Assembly: GCF_965118635.1 (NCBI RefSeq)
Contig: NZ_CBCPHV010000006.1
Span: 124,001 to 188,000, forward strand
Length of the DNA: 64,000 bases
Origin: Empedobacter brevis_A
GTDB taxonomy: Bacteria > Bacteroidota > Bacteroidia > Flavobacteriales > Weeksellaceae
Reading direction: 5' to 3'
The position numbers were made by a program, and so were the translations under genes. Positions 7,756-16,792 of the stretch are shown here, one piece after another. The stretch's first letter is position 1, and each line of letters opens with the position of its first letter. The notes under the pieces were generated by a model. That model saw only the letters and a program-made list of their open reading frames with translations, ran no database searches and was not told the DNA's origin.

Positions 7756-10700
7756 ATGGCTTCGAAGAAAAATTACTGGAAAAGTTTTGAGGAGTTAACT
7801 GACAATACATTAAATGAAAAGTTAACTACCAATGAATTTGCAGAAGAAATTCCTGTAGATAATTTCTTAGGGAATGATAACGCCATGGAGAATAGTCAAA
7901 CTTCACGACGTGACTTTTTGAAGATTTTAGGGTTCAGTACAGCTGCTGTTACTTTGGCAGCCTGTGAAGCTCCAATCATAAAATCTGTTCCTTATGTAGT
8001 TAAACCAGAAAATATTATGCCTGGTGTACCTACTTATTATGCATCAACAATTTTTGATGGATACGATTATGCGAACGTATTAGTACGTACAAGAGAAGGT
8101 CGTCCAATTAGAATTGATGCAAATAAAGGCGCGAAATATTATGGTTCTACAAATGCTCGTGTTCAAGCATCTGTATTATCATTATACGATTCTGATAAAA
8201 TAAAATCACCTTTAACAAAAGACGGTGATAAATTTAAAGCGATAGCATGGAAAGATATTGATGCACGTGTTTCAAAAGCATTAGCATCAGTAGGAGGTAA
8301 AAAAGTAGTTATCTTAACTTCATCTTTACCTTCTCCAACAACTAAAAAGTTGATTGGTGAATTCACAGCTAAATATCCAACAACTCAACACGTAGTTTAT
8401 GATGCAATTTCTTCTACGAATGCATTAGACGCTGCTCAAGAAGTTTACGGAAAAAGAGAATTACCATTCTACGATCTTAAGAACGCTGAATTAGTTGTTT
8501 CTTTCAATGCAGATTTCTTAGGAGATTACAACGGTGGAGGAATGGAAGGTGATTATGGGGTTGCTCGTAAACCAGGAGTAAACATGATGCGTCACATCCA
8601 AGTAGAATCTGTTTTATCATTAACAGGTGCAAATGCTGATACTCGTTATCCTTTAAAACCAACAGATACTGAAAAAGTATTGGCTGAAGTTTATCAAGGA
8701 TTAACAGGAGGATCTGTTTCTTCTAAAGAAGCAAAAGCAATTGTTGCTGAATTGAAAGAGAAAGGTTCTAAAGCAGTTGTAATGGCTGATGGTTCTAAAG
8801 AAGCTTATGTAATTGCATTTGCAATTAACCAAATTTTAGGATCAGCAGCAGTTACAGACAAAGCTGTATTATTAAAAGAGTCGAATGATGCTGTATTTAA
8901 TCAATTCGTTGCAGAAGCAAAAGCTGGACAAGTTGGAGTTTTATTAAACTTCCAAACAAATCCAATTTACAATGCTAAAAATGCAAAAGAAATTGAAGCA
9001 GCTTTCAAAAATATTGGACTTAAAGTTGGTTTAGTTGAAAAATTAGATGAAACAGCATCAGTAATGGACGTTATTGCTCCAGTTACTCATGGTTTAGAAT
9101 CTTGGAACGATTTTATTCCATTAACAGGTGTTTATTCATTACAACAACCAACAATTCCACGTGTATTTGATTCTCGTCAATTCCAAGATTCATTAATTGC
9201 TTGGATGACAGGAGTAACTAAAGTAACTGAAGTTGAAGATCCAAATGATCCAATTATGGTGATGGCGGTATCTGCGACAAGACAAAAAGTTTCTCCATAT
9301 TACTTATACGTAAAACAAAACTGGGAATCAAGTATTTTACCAAAATTAGGTGTAGATTTCAACAAAGCATTATACAATGGTTATAATGAAACTGCTGAGA
9401 TCACTTCATTTACTGCTAACACTGGTGTTGCTGCGGCAGCTGCTACAAAATTAGCTGGAGCTAAAGCAACAGAATGGGAAATCCAATTCTATTCTAAAGC
9501 TGGTTTAGGAGATGGTACTCAAGCAAACAATCCTTGGTTACAAGAATTACCAGATCCAATTACACGTAACTCTTGGGATAACTATTTAACAGTTAATCCA
9601 AATGATGCAGAAAAATTAGGAATCAAAATTCAAGATAACTACAACGTTACTAATGGAAGAATGCAATTTGACGGTGAGTATGTAAACTTAACTGTTAATG
9701 GAGTTGTTTTAGAAAACGTTCCTGTATTCATTCAACCAGGTCAAGCTATCGGAACTGTAGGTTTAGCCTTTGGTTACGGTCGTACAAAAGCTGGTAAAGT
9801 TGCAAACAATGTCGGAGTTAACGCTTTCACATTATATAATGGTAATGTAGGTGCATCTAATGTTAAGATTGAAAAATCTTCTCGTACAGATAAGCATGAA
9901 TTTGCTAATATGCAACAACAACCAACATTGATGGGACGTTATGAAATCGCAAGAGAAGTTTCTTTGGCAGATTTCATTAATGCTGACCGTGAAGAGTGGA
10001 ACCCAGTTGCTAAAATGCCAACTTGGAGAGGAGATTCTCCTGTAGGTGAAGTAGATTTATGGGCTAGTTTTGATCGTTCTGTAGGACCTCATTTCAATTT
10101 AACAATTGATATGAACTCTTGTACAGGATGTGGAGCGTGTGTTATTGCTTGTCAAGCAGAAAATAACGTGCCAACTGTAGGTAAAGAGCAAATGCGTATG
10201 TCAAGAGATATGTATTGGTTAAGAATTGACCGTTACTACTCTGATGTTACTTACAGCGATCCAAACGGAAAATTAACTCAAAAAGTTGCGTTAGAATCTG
10301 ATCCAGATAACGAACCACAACAATATACACGTTTAATTAAGCCAGAGGCTGAAAATCCAGATGTGATTTTCCAACCATTAATGTGTCAACACTGTAACCA
10401 CGCTCCTTGTGAGACTGTGTGTCCAGTAGGTGCAACATCTCATGGTCGTCAAGGTCAAAACATGATGGCTTATAACCGTTGTGTTGGTACTCGTTACTGT
10501 GCAAATAACTGTCCTTACAAAGTACGTCGTTTCAATTGGTTCAACTGGGCGAATAATGACAAATACGACTTCCACATGAACAATGATTTAGGTCGTATGG
10601 TACTTAATCCAGATGTTGTTGTACGTACACGAGGTGTAATTGAGAAATGTTCATTCTGTATTCAAGCAACTCAAGCAACAATCTTAAAAGCTAAGAAAGA

Positions 10701-10917
10701 AAACAGAGCTGTTAGAGATGAAGAATTTATGGATGCTTGTGCTTGTGCTGCAGCTTGTGGAACAGGGGCTATGAAATTTGGAGACATCAATGATGATAAA
10801 TCAGAAGTAAGAAAAGTATCTAAGGATAAACGTTCTTATGTTTTATTAGAAGAGATTGGAACTAAACCGAATGTTATCTATCAAGTAAAAGTTAGAAACA
10901 GAAAAGAACAAGCTTAA
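7756..10917 (+). CDS. actB: Alternative complex III subunit ActB: molybdopterin-fold plus Fe-S protein
   Basis: A protein of 1053 residues on the periplasmic side of ACIII. A twin-arginine motif SRRDFLK lies unusually far in (Arg51-Arg52) and is followed by a short hydrophobic stretch and a lipobox-like LAAC with Cys70, so Tat export plus lipid anchoring is plausible. Residues about 80-770 have the molybdopterin oxidoreductase fold, which in ACIII has no cofactor. The C-terminal part carries cysteine groups for four Fe-S clusters: CTGCGACVIAC (from about 789), CQHCNHAPCETVC (878), CVGTRYCANNC (909) and CSFC...CACAAAC (966-1001). The clusters should relay electrons from quinol to the ActA haems. 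22 bases separate it from actA. Confidence 0.95.
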   Translation: MASKKNYWKSFEELTDNTLNEKLTTNEFAEEIPVDNFLGNDNAMENSQTSRRDFLKILGFSTAAVTLAACEAPIIKSVPYVVKPENIMPGVPTYYASTIFDGYDYANVLVRTREGRPIRIDANKGAKYYGSTNARVQASVLSLYDSDKIKSPLTKDGDKFKAIAWKDIDARVSKALASVGGKKVVILTSSLPSPTTKKLIGEFTAKYPTTQHVVYDAISSTNALDAAQEVYGKRELPFYDLKNAELVVSFNADFLGDYNGGGMEGDYGVARKPGVNMMRHIQVESVLSLTGANADTRYPLKPTDTEKVLAEVYQGLTGGSVSSKEAKAIVAELKEKGSKAVVMADGSKEAYVIAFAINQILGSAAVTDKAVLLKESNDAVFNQFVAEAKAGQVGVLLNFQTNPIYNAKNAKEIEAAFKNIGLKVGLVEKLDETASVMDVIAPVTHGLESWNDFIPLTGVYSLQQPTIPRVFDSRQFQDSLIAWMTGVTKVTEVEDPNDPIMVMAVSATRQKVSPYYLYVKQNWESSILPKLGVDFNKALYNGYNETAEITSFTANTGVAAAAATKLAGAKATEWEIQFYSKAGLGDGTQANNPWLQELPDPITRNSWDNYLTVNPNDAEKLGIKIQDNYNVTNGRMQFDGEYVNLTVNGVVLENVPVFIQPGQAIGTVGLAFGYGRTKAGKVANNVGVNAFTLYNGNVGASNVKIEKSSRTDKHEFANMQQQPTLMGRYEIAREVSLADFINADREEWNPVAKMPTWRGDSPVGEVDLWASFDRSVGPHFNLTIDMNSCTGCGACVIACQAENNVPTVGKEQMRMSRDMYWLRIDRYYSDVTYSDPNGKLTQKVALESDPDNEPQQYTRLIKPEAENPDVIFQPLMCQHCNHAPCETVCPVGATSHGRQGQNMMAYNRCVGTRYCANNCPYKVRRFNWFNWANNDKYDFHMNNDLGRMVLNPDVVVRTRGVIEKCSFCIQATQATILKAKKENRAVRDEEFMDACACAAACGTGAMKFGDINDDKSEVRKVSKDKRSYVLLEEIGTKPNVIYQVKVRNRKEQA

Positions 10918-10951
10918 TTAAATTAATAAAGAATTAATAAGGTAAACAAAT

Positions 10952-12355
10952 ATGTCACATTACGAATCACAGGTAAGAGAACCCCTTATTTTAGGACATA
11001 AAACCTACCACGATATCACAGTAGACATTGCTCGTCCAATAGAGACGCCAGCAAGTAAGCTGTGGTGGACATGTTTCAGTATAGCAATGGTAGCATTCAT
11101 CTTCGGAGTTGGTGCAATTGCTTATACAGTAGGAACTGGTATTGGTGTATGGGGATTAAATAGAACGATTAACTGGGGATGGGATATCACCAACTTCGTA
11201 TGGTGGGTAGGTATCGGTCACGCAGGTACGTTAATCTCAGCCGTTTTATTATTATTCCGTCAAAAATGGAGAATGTCGGTTAACCGTTCAGCGGAGGCCA
11301 TGACAATTTTCGCCGTTGTACAGGCAGCGTTATTCCCTGTAATCCACATGGGTCGTCCATGGTTAATGTATTGGGTTTTCCCAATCCCTAACCAATTTGG
11401 ATCTTTATGGCCTAACTTTAACTCACCATTATTATGGGACGTATTCGCGATCTCTACGTATTTCTCTGTATCAACAGTTTTCTGGCTGATGGGATTAATT
11501 CCTGATTTCGCTATGGTACGTGACCGTGCAACAAAACCATTCGCTAAGAAAATCTACGGAATCTTATCATTCGGATGGGGTGGTGGAGCAAAACACTGGC
11601 AACGTTTCGAAGAGTTATCTTTAGTATTAGCTGGTTTATGTACACCATTAGTATTCTCGGTACACACGATTGTATCTTTTGACTTCGCAACGTCGGTAAT
11701 CAAAGGATGGCACTCAACAGTATATCCTCCATATTTCGTTGCCGGAGCTATTTTCTCTGGTTTCGCAATGGTACAAACATTATTAAGTGTAATGCGTAAA
11801 GTTTTACATTACGAAGATTATATCACACGTAAACATATCGAATACATGAATATTGTAATCGTTGTAACAGGTGGTATGGTTGCAGTAGCTTACTTAACAG
11901 AGTTATGGATCGCTTGGTATTCAGGATCTCGTTACGAAGACTTTACATACTTCTCTCCAGGAGCAGCAACAGGACCTTATTGGTGGGCATTCTGGGCATT
12001 AATTATCTGTAATGTTTTAGTACCAGGATTATTATGGATTCGTCCAATTAGACGTTCATTCTTCTGGACATTTGTTATCTCAATTGTAGTTAACATCGGG
12101 ATGTGGTTCGAGCGTTTTGATATTATCGTTATCAACTTATCTCGTGACTATTTACCATCGAGCTGGACAATGTTTATGCCTTCATGGGTAGACGTAGGTA
12201 TCTTCTTAGGTACTATGGGATTCTTTTCTGTGTTATACTTATTGTACGCACGTACATTTCCAGTTATTTCACAATCTGAATTAAAAACTATTTTGAAATC
12301 ATCAGGCGAAAGCTATAAAAAACATCATACTGAAGATGAGCATCACGAACACTAA
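10952..12355 (+). CDS. actC: Alternative complex III subunit ActC (NrfD/PsrC-type quinol-binding membrane protein)
   Basis: A polytopic inner-membrane protein of 467 residues with about ten hydrophobic helices, of the NrfD family. It should form the main quinol site and a proton path of ACIII. The N-terminal cytosolic part (REPLILGHKTYHDITVDIARP) and the HxGRPW segment after the fourth helix are typical of ActC. The C-terminal tail is His-rich (KKHHTEDEHHEH). Codon choice is visibly biased to C-ending codons (TTC, ATC, TAC, CAC) compared with most genes in the window, consistent with high expression. The 3' end overlaps actD by 20 bases, so translation of the two is likely coupled. Confidence 0.95.
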   Translation: MSHYESQVREPLILGHKTYHDITVDIARPIETPASKLWWTCFSIAMVAFIFGVGAIAYTVGTGIGVWGLNRTINWGWDITNFVWWVGIGHAGTLISAVLLLFRQKWRMSVNRSAEAMTIFAVVQAALFPVIHMGRPWLMYWVFPIPNQFGSLWPNFNSPLLWDVFAISTYFSVSTVFWLMGLIPDFAMVRDRATKPFAKKIYGILSFGWGGGAKHWQRFEELSLVLAGLCTPLVFSVHTIVSFDFATSVIKGWHSTVYPPYFVAGAIFSGFAMVQTLLSVMRKVLHYEDYITRKHIEYMNIVIVVTGGMVAVAYLTELWIAWYSGSRYEDFTYFSPGAATGPYWWAFWALIICNVLVPGLLWIRPIRRSFFWTFVISIVVNIGMWFERFDIIVINLSRDYLPSSWTMFMPSWVDVGIFLGTMGFFSVLYLLYARTFPVISQSELKTILKSSGESYKKHHTEDEHHEH

Positions 12356-12905
12356 AATCGTTTATGGTCTTTACGGAGACGACGATGATTTATTAAAAGC
12401 AGTAAAATCTATTCGTAAACAAGGTATTACGATAGATGAAGTATATACACCTTTCCCTGTACACGGTTTAGATAAAGCTTTAGGATTAAAGAAAACTCGT
12501 ATTTCTGACCTTGCTTTCTTCTACGGTGCATTTGGTACAACATTAGCATCTTTGATGACATGGTTTATTATGAACCATGACTGGGCTCAAGATATTGGAG
12601 GTAAACCATCATTTTCTTGGGGTGAGAATATGCCAGCTTTCGTTCCTATTATGTTCGAGTTGACAGTATTCTGTGCTGCGCACTTTATGTCATTAACATA
12701 TTTAGTGCGTAACAAAATGTATCCAGGAGCAAAAGCTAAAAACCCAGATCCACGTACAACAGATGATAAATTCTTGATTGAAATCAGAACTGCTGATGTA
12801 GAGAAAATCAAAAATATATTTGTAGAAACTGGTGCTGAAGAAGTAACTGTAAAAGGTGATGTAGTCGTAGAACCAATTGTTAACAATTTAGTACAAGAAG
12901 CATAA
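12336..12905 (+). CDS. actD: Alternative complex III subunit ActD (DUF3341)
   Basis: A protein of 189 residues with a cytosolic N-terminal domain (IVYGLYGDDDDLLKAVK, then VYTPFPVHGLDKALG) and two membrane helices (about 55-75 and 95-120), the layout of DUF3341/ActD. Within ACIII it packs against ActC and the cytosolic face. The start at 12336 lies inside the end of actC in another frame; the protein aligns with the family from its first residues, so this start is credible. Its stop shares one base with the ATG of actE (TAATG), a second sign of translational coupling. Confidence 0.93.
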   Translation: MSITNTKIVYGLYGDDDDLLKAVKSIRKQGITIDEVYTPFPVHGLDKALGLKKTRISDLAFFYGAFGTTLASLMTWFIMNHDWAQDIGGKPSFSWGENMPAFVPIMFELTVFCAAHFMSLTYLVRNKMYPGAKAKNPDPRTTDDKFLIEIRTADVEKIKNIFVETGAEEVTVKGDVVVEPIVNNLVQEA

Positions 12906-13588
12906 TGAAAAAGATAGCATTACTTATAGGATTAGGAAGTATTATTATCACTTCTTGTTCTGATAAAAAACGTCACCCAAGTATCGTATATATGCCAGAT
13001 ATGTATTATCCGACAGCTTACGATCCTTACGAAAAGGCAACTTTTGGTTACCCACATGACGAAGAAAATTCTGAAGTTCCTGTATTTAGTAAAAATCACA
13101 ATATGTCTGCATTAGAATCTGTAGAAGGTGCTGTTGCAAGAACGGATGGTGATATTTTACCATGGACTTATAAAAATAATAACGCTGGTTATGCGCAAGC
13201 AAAAACAGTAACTGTTTCTCCTTTGAATGCTGCTAATAAAGCTGCAGACTTAGAAAGAGGTAAGTTATTATTTGGACAAAACTGTGCAGTATGTCACGGT
13301 GACGCTGGTGATGGACAAGGATCAATCGTAAAATCTAAAGCTTATTCAGGTGTTCCTAATTATAGCGAAAGAGATGTTACAGTAGGTTCTGTTTATCATG
13401 TAATTATGTACGGAAAAAATGCGATGGGTTCTTACGCATCTCAATTGACTCCTGCAGACCGTTGGAGAGTTGCTGAATATGTAATGAGTTTGAAAGGTGG
13501 TTCTGCTACTGCTACAGCTGCTCCTGCCGGAGAAGCTACAGCTGAAGCTAAGCCTGCAACAGAAACTGAAACAGCAACTAATAAATAA
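12905..13588 (+). CDS. actE: Alternative complex III subunit ActE: monohaem cytochrome c lipoprotein
   Basis: A protein of 227 residues with a lipoprotein signal (IIITSC, Cys18), so membrane-anchored in the periplasm. The segment IVYMPDMYYPTAYDPY following the signal is a hallmark of ActE. A single haem site CAVCH (Cys127-His131) with GDAGDGQGS follows, and a methionine suitable as sixth ligand lies in YGKNAMGSYASQL. The tail is an Ala/Thr/Glu-rich low-complexity extension. It should receive electrons from ActA and pass them to a soluble or oxidase-linked cytochrome c. Confidence 0.94.
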   Translation: MKKIALLIGLGSIIITSCSDKKRHPSIVYMPDMYYPTAYDPYEKATFGYPHDEENSEVPVFSKNHNMSALESVEGAVARTDGDILPWTYKNNNAGYAQAKTVTVSPLNAANKAADLERGKLLFGQNCAVCHGDAGDGQGSIVKSKAYSGVPNYSERDVTVGSVYHVIMYGKNAMGSYASQLTPADRWRVAEYVMSLKGGSATATAAPAGEATAEAKPATETETATNK

Positions 13589-13606
13589 TAAAATAAGTTA
13601 ATTATT

Positions 13607-14944
13607 ATGCAATATACATTTTCCCCAAGATTAAAAAATACATCACTTATCTTAGCTGTTATAGGTGCTGTACTTTACGGGATAGGATTTTTCTTACATC
13701 AACAAGATGTTGCTAATTCAACTGAATATATTAACGGTTTGATTGAAGCTCACCCAACTCAATTTTTCGGTGATTATATTTCAGATTCTTATGCTTCTAT
13801 GAACACAGATCATGCTGGACACATGGAACATTTGACAAATTTATTGAAAAATAGACCTTGGGCAGCTTTTTATGTACCAGCTTATTTATTTTTTGGTATT
13901 GCTGCGTCTGCTTTGTTTTTCTTATGTATTCAATTCGTAGCTAACGCTGGTTGGTCTATGGTAGTTTCTCGTGTTATGGAAGCTATCGCATCATTTCTAC
14001 CAGTTGGTTCTATACTTGTTGGGATTATCGTTTTAGGATCTTATTTTCATATGAATCATTTATTCCACTGGATGGATGCTGATTTAATTAACCCTGAAAG
14101 TCCTAAATATGATATTTTCATGGCAAACAAGGCTCAGCTTTGGTTAAGCCCTAACTTCTGGTTAGTTCGTTGTGTTATTTACTTGGTAGTATTATCTTTT
14201 ATGGTACCAGTAATTAAAAATGCAACTCGCAAATTAGATGAAACTAACGGAGATTTAAAAGTATATGCTCAATTGTACAAAAAATCAGTAATTTATTTAG
14301 TGATTTTCGCATTATGTTCTGCAGCATTTGCTTGGGATTTCGTTATGTCTTTAGATCCACACTGGTTCTCTTCATTATTTATGTGGTACGGAATGGTTTC
14401 ATACTTAGTTTCTGCGGTTTCTATTATGGCAATTATTTCTATCTACTTAAAAAGAAAGAATGCTTTACCATTATTCAATGACAACCACTTACATGATTTA
14501 ACAAAATACATGTTCGGTTTCTCATTATTATGGTCATACTTATGGTTCTGTCAATTTATGTTACAATGGTATGCAAACATTCCTGAGGAAGCTCAATACT
14601 TCCAACAACGTATCGCACAGTATCCATTATACTTTTGGATGTTGATTATCAACTTACTTGCTCCATTCTTAATCTTAATTTCATCTAGTATGAAACGTCG
14701 TTTCCAAATCGTTTTCGTTATGGGATTCGTGATTATTTTTGGACATTACTGGGATTTCTACAACCAAATTATGCCAGCAGCTGTTGGACCATTCCATAAC
14801 TTTGGTTTAATGGAAATTGGATCATTAGTAGGAATTGGAGGATTATTTACATTCGTAGTTATGAATGCAGCATCTAAATTAAACTTAGAAGCAAAAGGTC
14901 ATCCTTATTTCCACGAATCAAAAATTTATGAATATCCTTTCTAA
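13607..14944 (+). CDS. actF: Alternative complex III subunit ActF (NrfD-like membrane protein)
   Basis: A polytopic membrane protein of 445 residues, the second large membrane subunit of ACIII, related to ActC but not by itself a confirmed quinol site. Visible: an N-terminal helix (SLILAVIGAVLYGIGFF), a periplasmic loop with HAGHMEHL, then a series of about nine more helices including WDFVMSLDPHWFSSLFMWYG, and the end HESKIYEYPF. It is the last gene of the operon: a strong hairpin terminator starts 22 bases after the stop. In several flavobacteria oxidase genes follow here; in this window none do. Confidence 0.94.
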   Translation: MQYTFSPRLKNTSLILAVIGAVLYGIGFFLHQQDVANSTEYINGLIEAHPTQFFGDYISDSYASMNTDHAGHMEHLTNLLKNRPWAAFYVPAYLFFGIAASALFFLCIQFVANAGWSMVVSRVMEAIASFLPVGSILVGIIVLGSYFHMNHLFHWMDADLINPESPKYDIFMANKAQLWLSPNFWLVRCVIYLVVLSFMVPVIKNATRKLDETNGDLKVYAQLYKKSVIYLVIFALCSAAFAWDFVMSLDPHWFSSLFMWYGMVSYLVSAVSIMAIISIYLKRKNALPLFNDNHLHDLTKYMFGFSLLWSYLWFCQFMLQWYANIPEEAQYFQQRIAQYPLYFWMLIINLLAPFLILISSSMKRRFQIVFVMGFVIIFGHYWDFYNQIMPAAVGPFHNFGLMEIGSLVGIGGLFTFVVMNAASKLNLEAKGHPYFHESKIYEYPF

Positions 14945-14966
14945 TTGGAAAGATGTTATATAAACT

Positions 14967-15005
14967 AAAAGCTCGATGCAATTTGCATCGAGCTTTTTTT
15001 ATTTT
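14967..15005 (+). terminator. Strong terminator ending the act operon
   Basis: A 14-pair perfect stem (14967-14980 with 14984-14997), a 3-base loop and a T-run. It also lies downstream of the opposing VOC gene. Confidence 0.9.
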
Positions 15006-15046
15006 TAAAAAATCAATATCTCCTGATAAGGATTGTTTTTTTGAAT

Positions 15047-15424
15047 TTAATGATATTGTTGAACTGCAATTCGGTTTCCTTCAGTATCTTCAATTTCAGC
15101 AACAGAGAATGCATATTTTTCATTTTTTGTTTTCGGATAAAGAATTTTACCACCTTGTTGAAGTGTTTTTTCAAGAATTTTCTCAATATCATCTGTATTA
15201 AAATAAATTATTATACCGTTTTTTGACGGATTGTAAACATCTCCTTTTGCTAACGCTCCAGAAATACCTTTGCTGGAGTTATTGAACGGAAATATGCTCA
15301 TTTCATAATGATCAATTATTTCATTCTCAAAATGAAAGCCAAATACATTGTTATAAAAACACTTAGCTCTTTCTAAATCATTAACTGGAATTTCAAAATA
15401 AATGACAGGATTTGTCTTTTTCAT
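15047..15424 (-). CDS. VOC-family (glyoxalase/dioxygenase fold) protein
   Basis: A cytosolic protein of 125 residues with the vicinal-oxygen-chelate fold: the opening VIYFEIPVNDLERAKCFYNNVFG is typical, and the second repeat ends with EIEDTEGNRIAVQQ. Candidate metal ligands are sparse, as in many small VOC proteins of unknown substrate. It is transcribed with the small conserved gene upstream (4 bases between them). Function cannot be named; antibiotic-binding or glyoxalase activity would be guesswork. Confidence 0.85.
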   Translation of the reverse strand: MKKTNPVIYFEIPVNDLERAKCFYNNVFGFHFENEIIDHYEMSIFPFNNSSKGISGALAKGDVYNPSKNGIIIYFNTDDIEKILEKTLQQGGKILYPKTKNEKYAFSVAEIEDTEGNRIAVQQYH

Positions 15425-15428
15425 TTTC

Positions 15429-15737
15429 TTATTCTACAGTTCTACGTTTTATTTCCAGATTAATTAAAAAATGATCAACGTCTTCGTCGGTAGATAAATT
15501 TCCAACCACATATACTCCTTTATCACCATTTTCATTATTTATAATACCATAAACAGAAGATTCGTCGTCAGGATCGGACATTCCTTCGTATCGATAAATA
15601 TATTCTATATCGAAATTTTCAGGATTCGTTTTTATTTGATTTTTTTCGATATTATAATCAATAATATAACCTAACTCTTCCAAATCCTCTAAAGCTAACA
15701 GAGTTGATTTATAGCGGTATTGAATTTTTTCTTTCAT
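15429..15737 (-). CDS. Small conserved flavobacterial protein (paralogue of the gene at 5011-5331)
   Basis: A cytosolic protein of 102 residues. It shares with the 5011-5331 product the order LxxLExxGY, then IYRYEGMSDPDDESSVYGI and GDKGVYVVGNL, but the N- and C-terminal ends differ, so the copies are diverged rather than recent duplicates. No catalytic motif is recognised. It is the first gene of a two-gene unit with a VOC protein. Function unknown. Confidence 0.83.
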   Translation of the reverse strand: MKEKIQYRYKSTLLALEDLEELGYIIDYNIEKNQIKTNPENFDIEYIYRYEGMSDPDDESSVYGIINNENGDKGVYVVGNLSTDEDVDHFLINLEIKRRTVE

Positions 15738-15997
15738 ATCTTTATAGTTTCATAAATGAATCTCAAATACTATTCCAATCAAATAGATTTATTGAAAACA
15801 TTATAAAATTTTTATATCGTTTATAATTAATGAATTAGAGCTATATGAAAGTAGTTTTATAACTAAGAATTTATCGAAAGGTTAGTTATTCTACGAAAGT
15901 TAGATGTGGAAAGTTTTGTTATAATTGATGTTTTGTAAAATATTGAAAATAAATAGTATATAAATTATTAGAAAATAACAATTATTAAAATAAAGTC
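15738..15997. other. Intergenic region without recognised content
   Basis: Very AT-rich; no frame longer than a few codons, no RNA gene and no clear promoter were found between the divergent small-protein gene and the terminator of the RlpA-like gene. Confidence 0.4.
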
Positions 15998-16030
15998 AAA
16001 AAAAAAAGATTGAATGTTATTCAATCTTTT
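15998..16030 (-). terminator. Terminator of the RlpA-like gene
   Basis: Stem AAAAGATTGAAT (16004-16015) with ATTCAATCTTTT (16019-16030); the A-run at 15998-16007 is the T-run on the minus strand. Confidence 0.8.
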
Positions 16031-16054
16031 GTATTTTATATTCGAATTGTTGTA

Positions 16055-16546
16055 TTATTCTACAACTTCCATTTCAACGTTTAATGTTCCTGAATTAGTA
16101 GAACCGATAGAAGAAAATGCAGCTTTGCTCAAATCTAATAAGCGTGATTTTGTGTGTGGTCCTCTATCATTTATTTTGACTAAAATAGATTTACCATTCT
16201 TTGTATTAGTCACTTTTACTTTTGTACCGAATGGAAGAGTTTTGTGAGCTGCAGTAAAATTATTTTTATCATATAATTCGCCACTCGATGTTTTTTTGCC
16301 GTGGAATTTGTCAGCGTACCAAGATACAATTCCACTTACTTTTTTTCCAGCTTTTTCAACAATTTCTGAAATAGTAGTATTCTCTGATTTATTAAAATCT
16401 GAAATCTTATTCATAAGATTTATTTTCAAATTTTTACTTATAACTACTGGTAAAGGATTCTCAGTCGAAAAGTTTGATTTTCCCTTTGCTTGCGCCATTG
16501 GGATAATCATCAGCATTACTAATAATGTTAAAAAATTCTTTGTCAT
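16055..16546 (-). CDS. Septal ring lytic transglycosylase RlpA family protein
   Basis: A protein of 163 residues with a signal peptide (MTKNFLTLLVMLM... MAQA). The C-terminal two-thirds is the double-psi beta-barrel of RlpA: GIVSWYADKFHGKKTSSGE, then AAHKTLPFGTKVKVTN and VKINDRGPH, followed by LDLSKAAFSSIG. The conserved Asp in NDRGPH is the expected catalytic acid. It lacks a lipobox and a SPOR domain, so it is the short form common in Bacteroidota. It probably acts in the periplasm on peptide-free glycan strands; the SPOR protein at 5437-5925 binds similar strands, but a link is inference. Confidence 0.9.
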   Translation of the reverse strand: MTKNFLTLLVMLMIIPMAQAKGKSNFSTENPLPVVISKNLKINLMNKISDFNKSENTTISEIVEKAGKKVSGIVSWYADKFHGKKTSSGELYDKNNFTAAHKTLPFGTKVKVTNTKNGKSILVKINDRGPHTKSRLLDLSKAAFSSIGSTNSGTLNVEMEVVE

Positions 16547-16792
16547 TCTTTAGTTTTTTCTGAATCTTTACCTAAATTAAGAATTTAGATTTTATCCTGT
16601 ACGTTCATAATTCGTTTCCTATATATTAAGTTGTGATTAAGAAGCTAAACTATTGTATTTAGTAGGTTTACGAACGATTGTTAAGAATAAGTTAAAAATA
16701 AGTTGACTTATTAATTTTTTTAAGAATTATTAGTGTTTTATTTGTAAACAGCAGTTAATCAGTGTTTTATTTTTTTTAAGATAAATGTTAAA

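Noticed and set aside
14953..15201. A plus-strand reading frame after actF
   Set aside because: It runs through the actF terminator and over the minus-strand VOC gene, whose protein has clear family motifs.
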